From Robertmurraya sp047302285 (GTDB lineage: Bacteria; Bacillota; Bacilli; Bacillales; Cytobacillaceae): a DNA stretch of 64,000 bases. The translations under genes were made by a program, and so were the position numbers. The stretch is taken from assembly GCF_047302285.1 (NCBI RefSeq), contig NZ_CP154845.1, positions 2,046,001-2,110,000 of the forward strand, written 5' to 3'. Every line of letters begins with the position of its first letter. Within the stretch, counting starts at the first letter, position 1. A model generated the notes under the pieces. That model worked only from the letters and a program-made list of their open reading frames with translations. It had not been told where the DNA came from and did not search any database. Below, in pieces: positions 15,735-23,704 of this stretch.

Positions 15735-17399
15735 ATGAACTTTTCAAACAAAAACAGAGTAAATGTTATAGAGCAATTGAAAAATACTCATTTTGATGTA
15801 CTTGTAATTGGTGGAGGTATTACTGGAGCTGGAATTGCGCTTGATGCTTCTACACGCGGAATGAAAGTAGGTCTTGTTGAAATGCAGGATTTTGCCGCTG
15901 GAACTTCTAGTCGTTCCACTAAACTTGTACATGGGGGATTACGCTATTTAAAGCAATTCGAAGTGAAGATGGTTGCAGAAGTAGGAAAAGAAAGAGCGGT
16001 TGTCTATGAAAACGGCCCGCATGTGACAACGCCTGAATGGATGTTATTACCTTTTCATAAAGGTGGCACTTTTGGCAAATTTTCAACTTCAATCGGATTA
16101 AGAGTATATGATTTCTTAGCAGGAGTAAAAAGAAGCGAACGTCGAGTGATGCTTGATGCTAATGAAACACTGCAGAAAGAACCACTTGTAAAGAAGGATA
16201 ATCTAAAAGGCGGTGGTGTTTATGTGGAATACCGCACAGATGATGCAAGATTAACAATAGAAGTTATGAAGGCTGCTGTCCAAAAAGGAGCAGTCGCTCT
16301 AAACTATTCTAAAGTTGAAAATTTGGTTTATGAAGATGGTATAGTGGCTGGAGTGGTTGTGAAGGACCGAACCAATGGTGAAGAGTATGAAGTTCGTGCG
16401 AAGAAAATTGTCAATGCTGCTGGTCCTTGGGTCGATAAGATTCGTGAAAAAGACCAATCAAAAACTGGAAAAGTGTTACGTCTCACAAAAGGTGTTCACG
16501 TTGTGATTGATCAATCTAAGTTTCCGCTTAAGCAGGCTGTATACTTTGATACACCGGATGGTAGAATGGTCTTTGCGATTCCTAGAGAAGGGAAAACATA
16601 TGTGGGAACGACAGATACATTTTATGACAAGGACGCAGCTATCCCGAAGATGATCTCAGAAGATCGTGAATACATTTTGAAATCGATTCATTATATGTTC
16701 CCTGGAGTGAACGTGACGGAAGATGACATTGAATCAAGCTGGGCAGGAGTCCGTCCATTAATTTGGGAAGAAGGAAAAGACCCTTCTGAAATCTCTCGTA
16801 AAGATGAGATTTGGGAATCAAAATCAGGTCTTATTACAATTGCTGGTGGAAAGTTAACAGGTTATCGTAAAATGGCCGAAATGATCACTGATGTATTAGC
16901 GAAAAAATTACAGGATGAATACGGTCAAGCTTTTCCTAACTGTCAAACGAAAAATCTACCTATCTCTGGTGGAGATGTTGGTGGATCAGCTCGCTTCGAA
17001 CAATTCGTCACGGAACAAACGAAAGAAGGACAAAAAGTCGGTCTCTCTAAAGATGAAGCAGCTCATTTAGCAGCTAAGTACGGCTCTAATGTTAAGTATC
17101 TTTTTGAAATAGTGTCACACGATGCTGAAAAAGCAAAGGAATATCAATTACCGATTACTTTGTTTGCTAAACTTCAATATGCTCTAGAGCATGAAATGGT
17201 CTTTACTCCGGTCGATTTCTTTAATAGAAGAACAGGTGCGATTTTGTTCGACATATCATTAGTACGAACATATAAACAAAATGTCATCGACTACATGTCT
17301 AATTATTTTGCTTGGACAGGAGAGACTAAAGAATCATATCAAAACGAACTAGAAGCAGCACTGATCGATGCATCAGTCCCTGTTGATCTTCAGAAGTAA
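15735..17399 (+). CDS. glpD: aerobic glycerol-3-phosphate dehydrogenase
   Basis: A 554-residue FAD enzyme that oxidises glycerol-3-phosphate to dihydroxyacetone phosphate and feeds electrons to menaquinone at the membrane. FAD-binding motif VLVIGGGITGAGIALDA, then GTSSRSTKLVHGGLRYL, and the later IAGGKLTGYRKMAE. I start it at ATG 15735, after AAAGGGGATAGG; upstream in-frame ATGs at 15711 include the ribosome binding site itself. Length matches Bacillus GlpD (about 555). The leader carries the GlpP terminator and a second hairpin. Confidence 0.96.
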   Translation: MNFSNKNRVNVIEQLKNTHFDVLVIGGGITGAGIALDASTRGMKVGLVEMQDFAAGTSSRSTKLVHGGLRYLKQFEVKMVAEVGKERAVVYENGPHVTTPEWMLLPFHKGGTFGKFSTSIGLRVYDFLAGVKRSERRVMLDANETLQKEPLVKKDNLKGGGVYVEYRTDDARLTIEVMKAAVQKGAVALNYSKVENLVYEDGIVAGVVVKDRTNGEEYEVRAKKIVNAAGPWVDKIREKDQSKTGKVLRLTKGVHVVIDQSKFPLKQAVYFDTPDGRMVFAIPREGKTYVGTTDTFYDKDAAIPKMISEDREYILKSIHYMFPGVNVTEDDIESSWAGVRPLIWEEGKDPSEISRKDEIWESKSGLITIAGGKLTGYRKMAEMITDVLAKKLQDEYGQAFPNCQTKNLPISGGDVGGSARFEQFVTEQTKEGQKVGLSKDEAAHLAAKYGSNVKYLFEIVSHDAEKAKEYQLPITLFAKLQYALEHEMVFTPVDFFNRRTGAILFDISLVRTYKQNVIDYMSNYFAWTGETKESYQNELEAALIDASVPVDLQK

Positions 17400-17404
17400 T
17401 GAGC

Positions 17405-17446
17405 ATAAAAACAAGACAATTCTAGCTGGAATTGTCTTGTTTTTAT
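17405..17446 (+). terminator. glpD terminator
   Basis: Stem of 18 bp, ATAAAAACAAGACAATTC with GAATTGTCTTGTTTTTAT, six-nt loop. Confidence 0.9.
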
Positions 17447-17454
17447 ATTAGGAG

Positions 17455-17483
17455 TTGACAAAAAATGTATTTCGTTATATGAT
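17455..17483 (+). promoter_or_regulatory. strong sigma-A-type promoter
   Basis: Consensus TTGACA (17455-17460), 17-nt spacer, TATGAT (17478-17483). It starts a region of nearly 600 nt without a normal gene. Confidence 0.75.
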
Positions 17484-17489
17484 GGTATT

Positions 17490-18066
17490 TCGATATATTT
17501 TAGGTACAGTGAAAAGGTAATAATACGGATATATAGGTAATAGACTTTTTCCGAGTGTTTTTAAAGAAGAACACCGAACCTTATGGCTGCAAGGTTTCCC
17601 TCTCAAATTCCTTCTTTTAAGCTACACTACAGAGTTGATTTCATAAACACTAGTTGAGTCAAGACACGCTCATTTTAGTTTAATATCTTGAAGTGTTATG
17701 AAATCATACAGCATTATGAATTTCCTATTATAAATTTGCTTCATTACGAAATATCCAGCATTCTACTACGAATGAACGAATAAGGAGTTAAGAAATTGAA
17801 TAATATTATCTTTGCACTTGAACTTTTGAAATCCTAATTCTAAAAAGGCGCGGTCAAGGAACCGTATTGATGGAAGAGAGGCAGGGCTTTCGTTGTTTTA
17901 GGTCAAAGCTTTTGTTTAAACTATTGCTGCTAGTGTGAGACTAAATAAGTAGCTTAGTTCAGAAAATATGATGATTTTAGAAACTATAATAAAAAGGTTA
18001 ATTTTTATCGTCAGATTCGACCTTAAATATATCATTCAAGGCAACAACAAATCGTTGTTGCCTTTT
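17490..18066 (+). ncRNA. candidate long structured ncRNA between glpD and folD
   Basis: Between the promoter at 17455 and a clean terminator at 18038-18066 (AAGGCAACAAC with GTTGTTGCCTT, then TTTT) no conventional coding frame exists on either strand. Several hairpins are visible: GTGTT/AACAC (17555-17574), AACCTT/AAGGTT (17577-17596), and a long interrupted stem 17636-17651 with 17692-17706 (15 bp, one bulge) that continues inward as TCAAGA/TCTTGA. One tiny frame, TTG at 17796 to TAA at 17837, follows AAGGAG at 8 nt and encodes 13 residues (MNNIIFALELLKS). It does not match the tmRNA, RNase P, SRP or 6S signatures I know. Confidence 0.5.
18038..18066 (+). terminator. terminator of the candidate ncRNA
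   Basis: Perfect 11-bp stem AAGGCAACAAC with GTTGTTGCCTT, 5-nt loop, followed by TTTTC and a second T stretch. No annotated gene precedes it for 600 nt. Confidence 0.85.
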
Positions 18067-18187
18067 CTAATTTTCCCAAAGTCTATCGTAAATAATATTG
18101 TTAAAAACTAAAAGATTGAATTAAGCCGTTTTAAGGAATATAGCAGAAGTGCGAATATTATTAACGAACATTATAACGAAATCTCCA

Positions 18188-18215
18188 TTGTATTATATGT
18201 GTTTTCTGATATAAT
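18188..18215 (+). promoter_or_regulatory. promoter of the ZTP riboswitch-folD unit
   Basis: TTGTAT (18188-18193), 16-nt spacer, TATAAT (18210-18215), about 50 nt ahead of the aptamer. Confidence 0.65.
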
Positions 18216-18266
18216 AAAGGAGGATTTAGCACTGTTTTTACGTGAATCCTGTTTTTTCTTAAATAT

Positions 18267-18339
18267 CGTAGTGACTGACGACTTGGGTGGAATAAACCAC
18301 AAGGGAGCTACGTCTATGTATAGCCGGTCGTCTGGGCAA
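18267..18339 (+). promoter_or_regulatory. ZTP (pfl) riboswitch aptamer
   Basis: The sequence carries the pfl/ZTP hallmarks in order: P1 CGTAG...CTACG, the conserved GTGACTGACG strand, a GGTGG/CCAC hairpin, GGGAGC, then a linker and the second domain GCCGGTCGTCTGGGCA. GACGAC in the first domain can pair with GTCGTC in the second as the known pseudoknot. ZTP riboswitches sense the 10-formyl-THF shortage signal ZTP/ZMP and turn on folate one-carbon genes, which fits folD 38 nt downstream. No terminator is obvious between aptamer and start, so control may be at translation. Confidence 0.88.
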
Positions 18340-18376
18340 TAAATTACATACTTTTTATCTCAGAGGAGGTATATAC

Positions 18377-19213
18377 ATGGAAGAAAAGTTAATTTTAGAC
18401 GGACAAAAGGTTGCAGGCGATGTAAAGGAAGGGCTTAAGCCGAGAATAGCAGCATTAAAAGAAAAGGGGATTACCCCGAGCTTAGCAACAATCTTAGTTG
18501 GCGATGATCCATCATCTGCTACATATGTAAAAATGAAAGGGAATGCTTGTGAACGATTAGGTATCCTTTCACAACGAATCCAGCTGCCGAAAGAAACGAC
18601 TACGGAGGAATTACTTCATACAATTCAAGGGTTAAATAACGATCCAAAGGTACACGGGATCCTCCTGCAGCATCCTGTACCATCTCATATAGATGAAAGA
18701 GCAGCTTTTGAAGCGATAGCACTTGAAAAGGATGTTGATGGTGTTACGAGCTGGGGCTATGGTCAAACAGCATTAGGATTTGGTCTTTTTCCATCATGTA
18801 CCCCTGCTGCGATTATTCGAATGATGGATTATTATCATATTTCTGCTGAGGGAAAACATGCAGTTGTTGTTGGCAGAAGCCCGATTCTAGGTAAGCCGGT
18901 CTCCGCTTTACTTCTAAATCGGAATGCTACCGTAACGACATGTCATTCTCGTACAACAAATTTACAGGAGATTATCAAGCAAGCGGATATTGTCGTCGCC
19001 GCAGTTGGGAAACCAGAATTCATTAAGGGTGACTGGCTTAAAGTCGGTGCCATTGTTTTGGATGCAGGCTATAACCCAGGTAATGTTGGTGATGTGGAAT
19101 ATGCTTCATGCTATGAGAAATCATCAGCCATTACGCCAGTGCCTGGTGGAGTAGGACCTGTAACCATCTCCATGCTATTGAAGCATACAGTCGATGCAGC
19201 TGAAAGGGTTTAA
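18377..19213 (+). CDS. folD: FolD-family methylene-THF dehydrogenase/cyclohydrolase
   Basis: A 278-residue enzyme that oxidises 5,10-methylene-THF and hydrolyses the methenyl product to 10-formyl-THF. The start follows AGAGGAGG. The catalytic region YVKMKGNACE keeps the YVxxK lysine, KDVDG keeps the conserved Asp, and the nucleotide-binding VVVGRSPILGKPVSALLL and PVPGGVGPVTISMLL are clear. The QLPLP substrate motif reads QHPVP, as in a FolD subgroup distinct from the main Bacillus FolD, so a canonical folD may exist elsewhere. Control by the ZTP riboswitch supports a folate-stress role. Confidence 0.9.
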   Translation: MEEKLILDGQKVAGDVKEGLKPRIAALKEKGITPSLATILVGDDPSSATYVKMKGNACERLGILSQRIQLPKETTTEELLHTIQGLNNDPKVHGILLQHPVPSHIDERAAFEAIALEKDVDGVTSWGYGQTALGFGLFPSCTPAAIIRMMDYYHISAEGKHAVVVGRSPILGKPVSALLLNRNATVTTCHSRTTNLQEIIKQADIVVAAVGKPEFIKGDWLKVGAIVLDAGYNPGNVGDVEYASCYEKSSAITPVPGGVGPVTISMLLKHTVDAAERV

Positions 19214-19371
19214 GTACAACGAAAACAAATAGGTTTGGGAAAAATAATTTGAACAAAAAAATAATCCTGAAAAAAATATCAAAAAAATGATTTAAAATCA
19301 AATTTTTAGGCAAACTATAGATGTGATACGTTAGTTATCATCAAATGCTTTTGATTTTTAGGAGGATTAGA

Positions 19372-19572
19372 ATGGCAACTGGTAAAGTAAAATGGTTTAA
19401 CTCAGAAAAAGGCTTTGGATTTATCGAAGTTGAGGGTGGAGAAGATGTATTCGTACACTACTCTGCTATCCAAAATGAAGGGTTTAAAACCCTAGACGAG
19501 GGTCAAGAAGTTACTTTCGACATTGAAGAAGGTCAACGCGGACCACAAGCTGTTAACGTCAATAAGGCTTAA
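19372..19572 (+). CDS. cold-shock protein (CspA/CspB family)
   Basis: A 66-residue cold-shock domain protein, an RNA chaperone. The start at 19372 follows TAGGAGGATTAGA and gives the invariant opening MATGKVKWFNSEKGFGFIEV; RNP1 is KGFGFI and RNP2 is VFVHYSAI. An in-frame extension upstream would include the ribosome binding site. The leader (19214-19371) is AT-rich and may be the long 5' UTR usual for csp genes; I did not find a reliable promoter. Which csp paralog this is cannot be told. Confidence 0.95.
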   Translation: MATGKVKWFNSEKGFGFIEVEGGEDVFVHYSAIQNEGFKTLDEGQEVTFDIEEGQRGPQAVNVNKA

Positions 19573-19584
19573 CAGTCAAATATG

Positions 19585-19613
19585 AAGGAGTTCCACTAAG
19601 TGGACTCCTTTTA
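19585..19613 (+). terminator. csp terminator
   Basis: AAGGAGT-CCACT pairs with AGTGG-ACTCCTT with one unpaired base, then TTT. Confidence 0.7.
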
Positions 19614-19625
19614 AATTTGTCTTCA

Positions 19626-19859
19626 TTACATTTCTCTCGTCCATTGGTAGATTTTTTTGCTGATTCCGCTAGCGCTCTCTTCGTCTACTATTTTTAACAG
19701 CGTTTTGTACATTTTGTCTTCGATTAAATTCTCTTCATATGTAAAAGATGTACTCCAATTGATATCAGGAATGGCAACGAGAATATATTCTTCTTTCTTG
19801 TTTTCATATATAAAAACTTTTTGTTCCTGACCACTGGAAAAATTCTTTCTGATTTTCAT
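19626..19859 (-). CDS. small YueH-like protein
   Basis: A 77-residue cytosolic protein. The start at 19859 follows AGAGGTGAC; the frame extends further upstream without a site. The product has MKIRKNF, then KVFIYENKKEEYILVAIPDI and SFTYEENL, resembling the small Bacillus YueH family as I remember it, which has no known function. Converges on the csp gene. Confidence 0.65.
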   Translation of the reverse strand: MKIRKNFSSGQEQKVFIYENKKEEYILVAIPDINWSTSFTYEENLIEDKMYKTLLKIVDEESASGISKKIYQWTREM

Positions 19860-19969
19860 AAAGTTGTCACCTCTATTGTTTTTATTATGTTGGTTTGTAC
19901 ATACTAACAAAAGTATAAATCAGCCTATTCAATCTGTCATCGGGGATTAAAAAAATAGGGGTGAAGGTT

Positions 19970-21187
19970 TTGCGATATATATGGGGGATCGTTGGTATTC
20001 TCGTTGTATTAGCTATCGGTTATTTGTTTTCTACTCATAAGAATAGAATTAACTTCCGTACTATATTAGGTGGATTAACGATACAACTTATCTTTGCCTT
20101 TCTTGTTCTTAAAACGACTTGGGGACAGAAAGGGTTAACGATTTTATCAAATGGTGTGAGTCAAATTATTAATTATTCAAATGAAGGGATCAGTTTTTTA
20201 TTTGGGGGAATTTACACTGAGGAGTCAAATATCGTACATATTTTTGCCTTCAATGTGCTACCCATTGTTATCTTTTTTTCTTCACTTATTTCCGTTCTCT
20301 ATTACATAAAGGTGATGCAGTTTTTTATACGCATTATTGGAGGAGCACTTGCGAAATTACTTGGAACGAGAAAAGCTGAATCAATGTCAGCTGCCGCCAA
20401 TATTTTTGTTGGACAAACGGAAGCTCCGTTAGTGATTCGTCCGTACATTTCAAAGATGACTGAATCCGAACTGTTTGCAGTCATGACTGGAGGCCTTGCT
20501 TCTGTAGCTGGTTCCGTTTTAATTGGGTATTCCTTGCTTGGTGTTCCACTTGAGTTTCTATTAGCAGCTAGTTTTATGGCTGCTCCAGCAGGTCTTGTGA
20601 TGGCAAAATTATTTTTGCCAGAAACAGATGAAGAACCAGAGCCAAATGAATTTAAGATGGAGATGGATAAGGAATCAACGAATGTCATTGATGCAGCTGC
20701 GCGCGGAGCGAGTGTTGGATTACAGTTAGCATTAAATATTGGAGCCATGCTTCTTGCGTTTATTGCCCTTGTAGCGTTAATTAACGGAATTTTAGGAGGG
20801 ATTGGTTCCTTATTTGGTTTCCAAGGGTTATCGTTACAGCTTGTTTTAGGTTATGTTTTTGCACCTCTAGCTTTTATTATCGGGGTTCCGTGGGAAGAGG
20901 CGGTTTTAGCAGGGAATTTTATTGGTCAAAAGCTTGTCATAAATGAGTTTGTAGCCTATTCTTCTTTTGCTCCGGAAATTCCTAATCTATCTGAGAAGAC
21001 GGTAGCGGTTGTATCATTTGCCCTTTGCGGTTTCGCTAATATATCTTCTTTAGCTATTTTACTGGGTGGTTTAGGGAATTTAGCGCCGAATCGACGAGCG
21101 GATATCGCAAGACTAGGAGTGAGGTCAGTGATTGCGGGAGCACTTGCGTCCTTGCTAAGTGCAGCGATTGCAGGTATGTTTATATAG
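19970..21187 (+). CDS. CNT-family nucleoside transporter (NupC/NupG type)
   Basis: A 405-residue concentrative nucleoside transporter, H+ or Na+ coupled. Family landmarks: ILGGLTIQLIFAFLVLKTTW near the N-terminus, SAAANIFVGQTEAPLVIRPY (the GQTEAP substrate motif), MTGGLASVAGSVLIGY, and the C-terminal NEFVAYS and CGFANISSLAI. TTG at 19970 is preferred over GTG at 19961: GGGGTGA lies 5 nt before the TTG but overlaps the GTG. Divergent from the YueH-like gene. No riboswitch or operator recognised in the short leader. Confidence 0.92.
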   Translation: MRYIWGIVGILVVLAIGYLFSTHKNRINFRTILGGLTIQLIFAFLVLKTTWGQKGLTILSNGVSQIINYSNEGISFLFGGIYTEESNIVHIFAFNVLPIVIFFSSLISVLYYIKVMQFFIRIIGGALAKLLGTRKAESMSAAANIFVGQTEAPLVIRPYISKMTESELFAVMTGGLASVAGSVLIGYSLLGVPLEFLLAASFMAAPAGLVMAKLFLPETDEEPEPNEFKMEMDKESTNVIDAAARGASVGLQLALNIGAMLLAFIALVALINGILGGIGSLFGFQGLSLQLVLGYVFAPLAFIIGVPWEEAVLAGNFIGQKLVINEFVAYSSFAPEIPNLSEKTVAVVSFALCGFANISSLAILLGGLGNLAPNRRADIARLGVRSVIAGALASLLSAAIAGMFI

Positions 21188-21222
21188 TATCACTAGAGAA
21201 AGTAAAGTAGAGGAGCGTTTAG

Positions 21223-21615
21223 ATGAAAACATTTACAGTTCATTTCCATAAGGAAGATCAAGTTGACACGATGACAGTACAAAAGTTATCTGAAGAAGAT
21301 TTTTCAAAAGTAACCGAGGGTGGAACACGACATTTATTTGAGTTGGATACGAATATTGGTTTTTTTGTTTTTTTTGATGCCGAAGATGAAGAAGGCAAGG
21401 AATCTTACTTAGTTCTCCATTATGAGGATGAGCAAGAGGAGCCAAGTGGTTGCTACGGATTTGAATTGAAGGACTTTTATCAATTTACAGCATTGCATTT
21501 AAATGACCTAGAGTTTCGTGATGAACAAGTGGAAGAAGAGGAATATGGACCGATTCATCATCTTGCCCATCTTATGTATCATATCATTGAAGAAGGGAAA
21601 AAAATAGAAGAATAG
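21223..21615 (+). CDS. acidic cytosolic protein, unknown
   Basis: A 130-residue, strongly acidic protein (runs such as DEEGKESYLVLHYEDEQEEP and QVEEEEYGP) with no membrane segment. It follows nupC by 35 nt with GAGGAGCG before its ATG, so the two may be co-transcribed. I do not recognise the family. The composition and the neighbour on the other strand (also small and acidic) suggest stress or housekeeping proteins of Bacillaceae, with no firm role. Confidence 0.6.
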   Translation: MKTFTVHFHKEDQVDTMTVQKLSEEDFSKVTEGGTRHLFELDTNIGFFVFFDAEDEEGKESYLVLHYEDEQEEPSGCYGFELKDFYQFTALHLNDLEFRDEQVEEEEYGPIHHLAHLMYHIIEEGKKIEE

Positions 21616-21630
21616 GAAGCGGTATGCTTC

Positions 21631-21936
21631 CTACTCTTCTTCTTCGGTTTGAAATGCTTTTGCTTGTTCAATACAATAAAATTCTACGAGTTTCTCTTCG
21701 TCCTCTTCAAGTTCAAAATCAAGAATTTGTTCAGTTGTGTTCTCAATGATATGATAATGGGAGAGGTGATAGCCCTTATCATCCTCTATTAATAAGGCTT
21801 TGATTTTTAGGCCTTTCTCCGTGAAAAGTTCATCGTCTTCCGGTACTTCTATATGTAGAAACAATTCATAACGGTTCCCTGATAAAATACCAAACGGATC
21901 TTCAATTTGCTCGATTGTGTGAGACTTTATTTCCAT
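21631..21936 (-). CDS. small acidic protein, DUF6509-like
   Basis: A 101-residue acidic protein with EIKSHTIEQIEDPFGILSGN, RYELFLHIEVPEDDELF, then YHIIENTT and LDFELEEDEEKLV. This arrangement fits what I recall of the DUF6509 family of Bacillus, of unknown function. It converges on the acidic protein gene with 15 nt between the stops. No membrane segment or catalytic motif is visible. Confidence 0.6.
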   Translation of the reverse strand: MEIKSHTIEQIEDPFGILSGNRYELFLHIEVPEDDELFTEKGLKIKALLIEDDKGYHLSHYHIIENTTEQILDFELEEDEEKLVEFYCIEQAKAFQTEEEE

Positions 21937-22057
21937 CGTGGTTCAATCCTCTCATATTAGCGTGCAGTTTAGGTATCATGCCTATCATATTTTACCCTAC
22001 TCTTTAAAGGAGTAAAACAGAAAAGACTTAATTATCCTCCAAAAGGTACTTGTTTAA

Positions 22058-22687
22058 TCACTTATTGAAAAAAATCTTCATCGCTTCATACCCAAAATAA
22101 AGACCGAATCCGATAAGGGAGAGGGAGGAAAAAATAGCAATTATTCTCAGAACTTTTATTGATAATAGTTTTTTTGCGCTACTCGCTACAAAAGCCATTG
22201 TGATATCCCAAATAACTAACCCTAATATGATGGCACTGCTATATATCAATAAGTCTTCTGCTCCATATATTGTTGCAGTTTTTGCAAGCACGGACCCGTA
22301 TATACCTAACCAAAAAAGAATGGTTAATGGGTTTGAAATAGACATAAGAAAGCCTGTGAAAAAGGATTTCCACAAAGACTCATTTTCTCTCTGCTGAGAA
22401 ATATGGACTTTTCCAGCATTTGATAAGCCTTCAATTCCTGAATAGATGAGAACGAAAAAGCCAAATAACCATAGAAAAGCCTTCACTATGGGGATTTGAA
22501 TAAAGTGACCTACCCCTAAAAAAACAGCTGACATATAGAAAATATCAGCTAAAACAGAGCCAATACCCAAAATCCATGCATGAAGAAAACCATGTTTAAT
22601 GCCTTTTTCCATTTGTGCTGCATTGACAGGTCCGATGGGAGCAGCTAGTGATAACCCGAGAAAGATATAGCTCATAAATATCATCAT
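22058..22687 (-). CDS. LysE/RhtB-family translocator, copy 1
   Basis: A 209-residue protein with about six membrane segments, of the LysE/ArgO amino-acid exporter superfamily. Landmarks: FLGLSLAAPIGPVNAAQMEKGIKHG (the APxGPVN motif), LADIFYM, and SISNPLTILFWLGIYGSV. Such proteins export basic or small amino acids, or related metabolites. AGGAGG lies nine nt before the ATG. A very similar protein of exactly the same length is encoded at 32125-32754, so this is a local duplication. Confidence 0.88.
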   Translation of the reverse strand: MMIFMSYIFLGLSLAAPIGPVNAAQMEKGIKHGFLHAWILGIGSVLADIFYMSAVFLGVGHFIQIPIVKAFLWLFGFFVLIYSGIEGLSNAGKVHISQQRENESLWKSFFTGFLMSISNPLTILFWLGIYGSVLAKTATIYGAEDLLIYSSAIILGLVIWDITMAFVASSAKKLLSIKVLRIIAIFSSLSLIGFGLYFGYEAMKIFFNK

Positions 22688-22882
22688 TGGTTGTTGCCTC
22701 CTATAACATGTTAGAGAAAGACACTTCTACCCATTTTATTCAGGAGGTAAAGCTTGTACCACACTTAAATCAATTCGGAAGGAAAAACTATTTTACAGTC
22801 TCTTTACAGAGTTATTACTATACAGGATTAAAAAAATATGGTATGATATCATTAATTATTGCATTTTGTTTGTAATTCATAT

Positions 22883-22930
22883 ATTATAAAAAGTTATATC
22901 GTTTTTAAAACTTTTTATAATAGTTTTTTT
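22883..22930 (+). terminator. AT-rich 13-bp hairpin with T-run
   Basis: ATTATAAAAAGTT (22883-22895) pairs exactly with AACTTTTTATAAT (22909-22921), followed by TAG and a T-run. No gene is recognised upstream on this strand in the 195 nt after the LysE start, so its transcript is unknown. Confidence 0.55.
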
Positions 22931-22999
22931 TATTTTTGGGATAACTTTTCCCTTTGCTTTCTTTAGAAGGGATCTACCCTAAATTTAGGAGTGAGATGA

Positions 23000-23200
23000 A
23001 TGAGCTTTGGACGAAGAAATCAAGAGGAAATAGTTACTGAGGAAACGAAAATTTGGGTTTGTAAAGCTGATGACTGTAACTGTTGGGTACGTGATAACTT
23101 TAAGAGTAGCGCTGTGCCGACTTGCCCCATTTGTAAAAGTGAAATGGAACAAACGACTCGTGTTATTGAAGTCATCAATAATCCAGGGAAACATTCTTAA
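23000..23200 (+). CDS. YdjO-like cold-inducible zinc-ribbon protein
   Basis: A 66-residue protein with two Cys pairs: WVCKADDCNCWVRDN and PTCPICKSEM, a probable zinc ribbon. The layout (EETKIWVC.....C.CW, then CPIC, then RVIEVINN) matches the YdjO family of Bacillus, reported as cold-inducible, function unknown. The start follows AGGAGTGAGATGA. Followed by its own terminator. Confidence 0.75.
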   Translation: MSFGRRNQEEIVTEETKIWVCKADDCNCWVRDNFKSSAVPTCPICKSEMEQTTRVIEVINNPGKHS

Positions 23201-23220
23201 TTCAATAGAAGTGAAATGTG

Positions 23221-23251
23221 AGCACTATTTGTAAAAGAATAGTGTTTTTCT
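23221..23251 (+). terminator. ydjO-like gene terminator
   Basis: CACTATT pairs with AATAGTG, loop TGTAAAAG, then TTTTTC and a long T stretch. Confidence 0.75.
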
Positions 23252-23356
23252 TTTTTTTCTACTCTTTTACTACTCATTTTTGGACAATGATCATTCAAAG
23301 ACGATATAGTTGATAAAAAGGATTTTGTTAAAATATGAAGGGGAGTGGGAAGAAAA

Positions 23357-23638
23357 GTGAGAAGAATCATTTCTCAGCCTTATGTGAAGGTTGAGAGAAC
23401 TATTAAAGATTTTGAACAGATTACAAAAGAATACCGAGAGCATCTTCACTTATATGAGGATCGCATCGTCACTCGTGAACATGTGTTTCTAATAAAGAAT
23501 GTTCATGACATGTCTTTTAGGCTATTTTCCTCAACAGAGGGGGTACTATATTTGCATACCAATCAAGGAGTGTTTCCGTATTCTGTACCAAAGGAGCCGA
23601 GAGGTTTTATGGATGAATACAAAAAGCTGCGTCGATAA
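23357..23638 (+). CDS. small PH-like-fold protein, unknown
   Basis: A 93-residue basic protein. GTG at 23345 and 23357 are both possible starts; GGGGAG lies better for the second. The sequence (LYEDRIVTREHVFLIKNVHD, then MSFRLFSSTEGVLYLHTNQG, FPYSV) has the strand pattern of a short PH-like or WD-like beta sheet. I do not recognise a named family. 67 nt upstream of the phosphoesterase gene. Confidence 0.55.
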   Translation: MRRIISQPYVKVERTIKDFEQITKEYREHLHLYEDRIVTREHVFLIKNVHDMSFRLFSSTEGVLYLHTNQGVFPYSVPKEPRGFMDEYKKLRR

Positions 23639-23704
23639 TTCCATGAATTACTAGCAGATTTCTCTCCAGTTTCCTGTATAATTTTTGGAGGAAGGGGAGA
23701 TGTA

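Noticed and set aside
20302..20748. 148-codon minus-strand frame
   Set aside because: Antisense to the nucleoside transporter and without a ribosome binding site.
22687..22875. 62-codon plus-strand frame divergent from LysE copy 1
   Set aside because: No ribosome binding site before its ATG; an AGGAGGT at 22742 does not lead into any start codon in this frame. No family resemblance.
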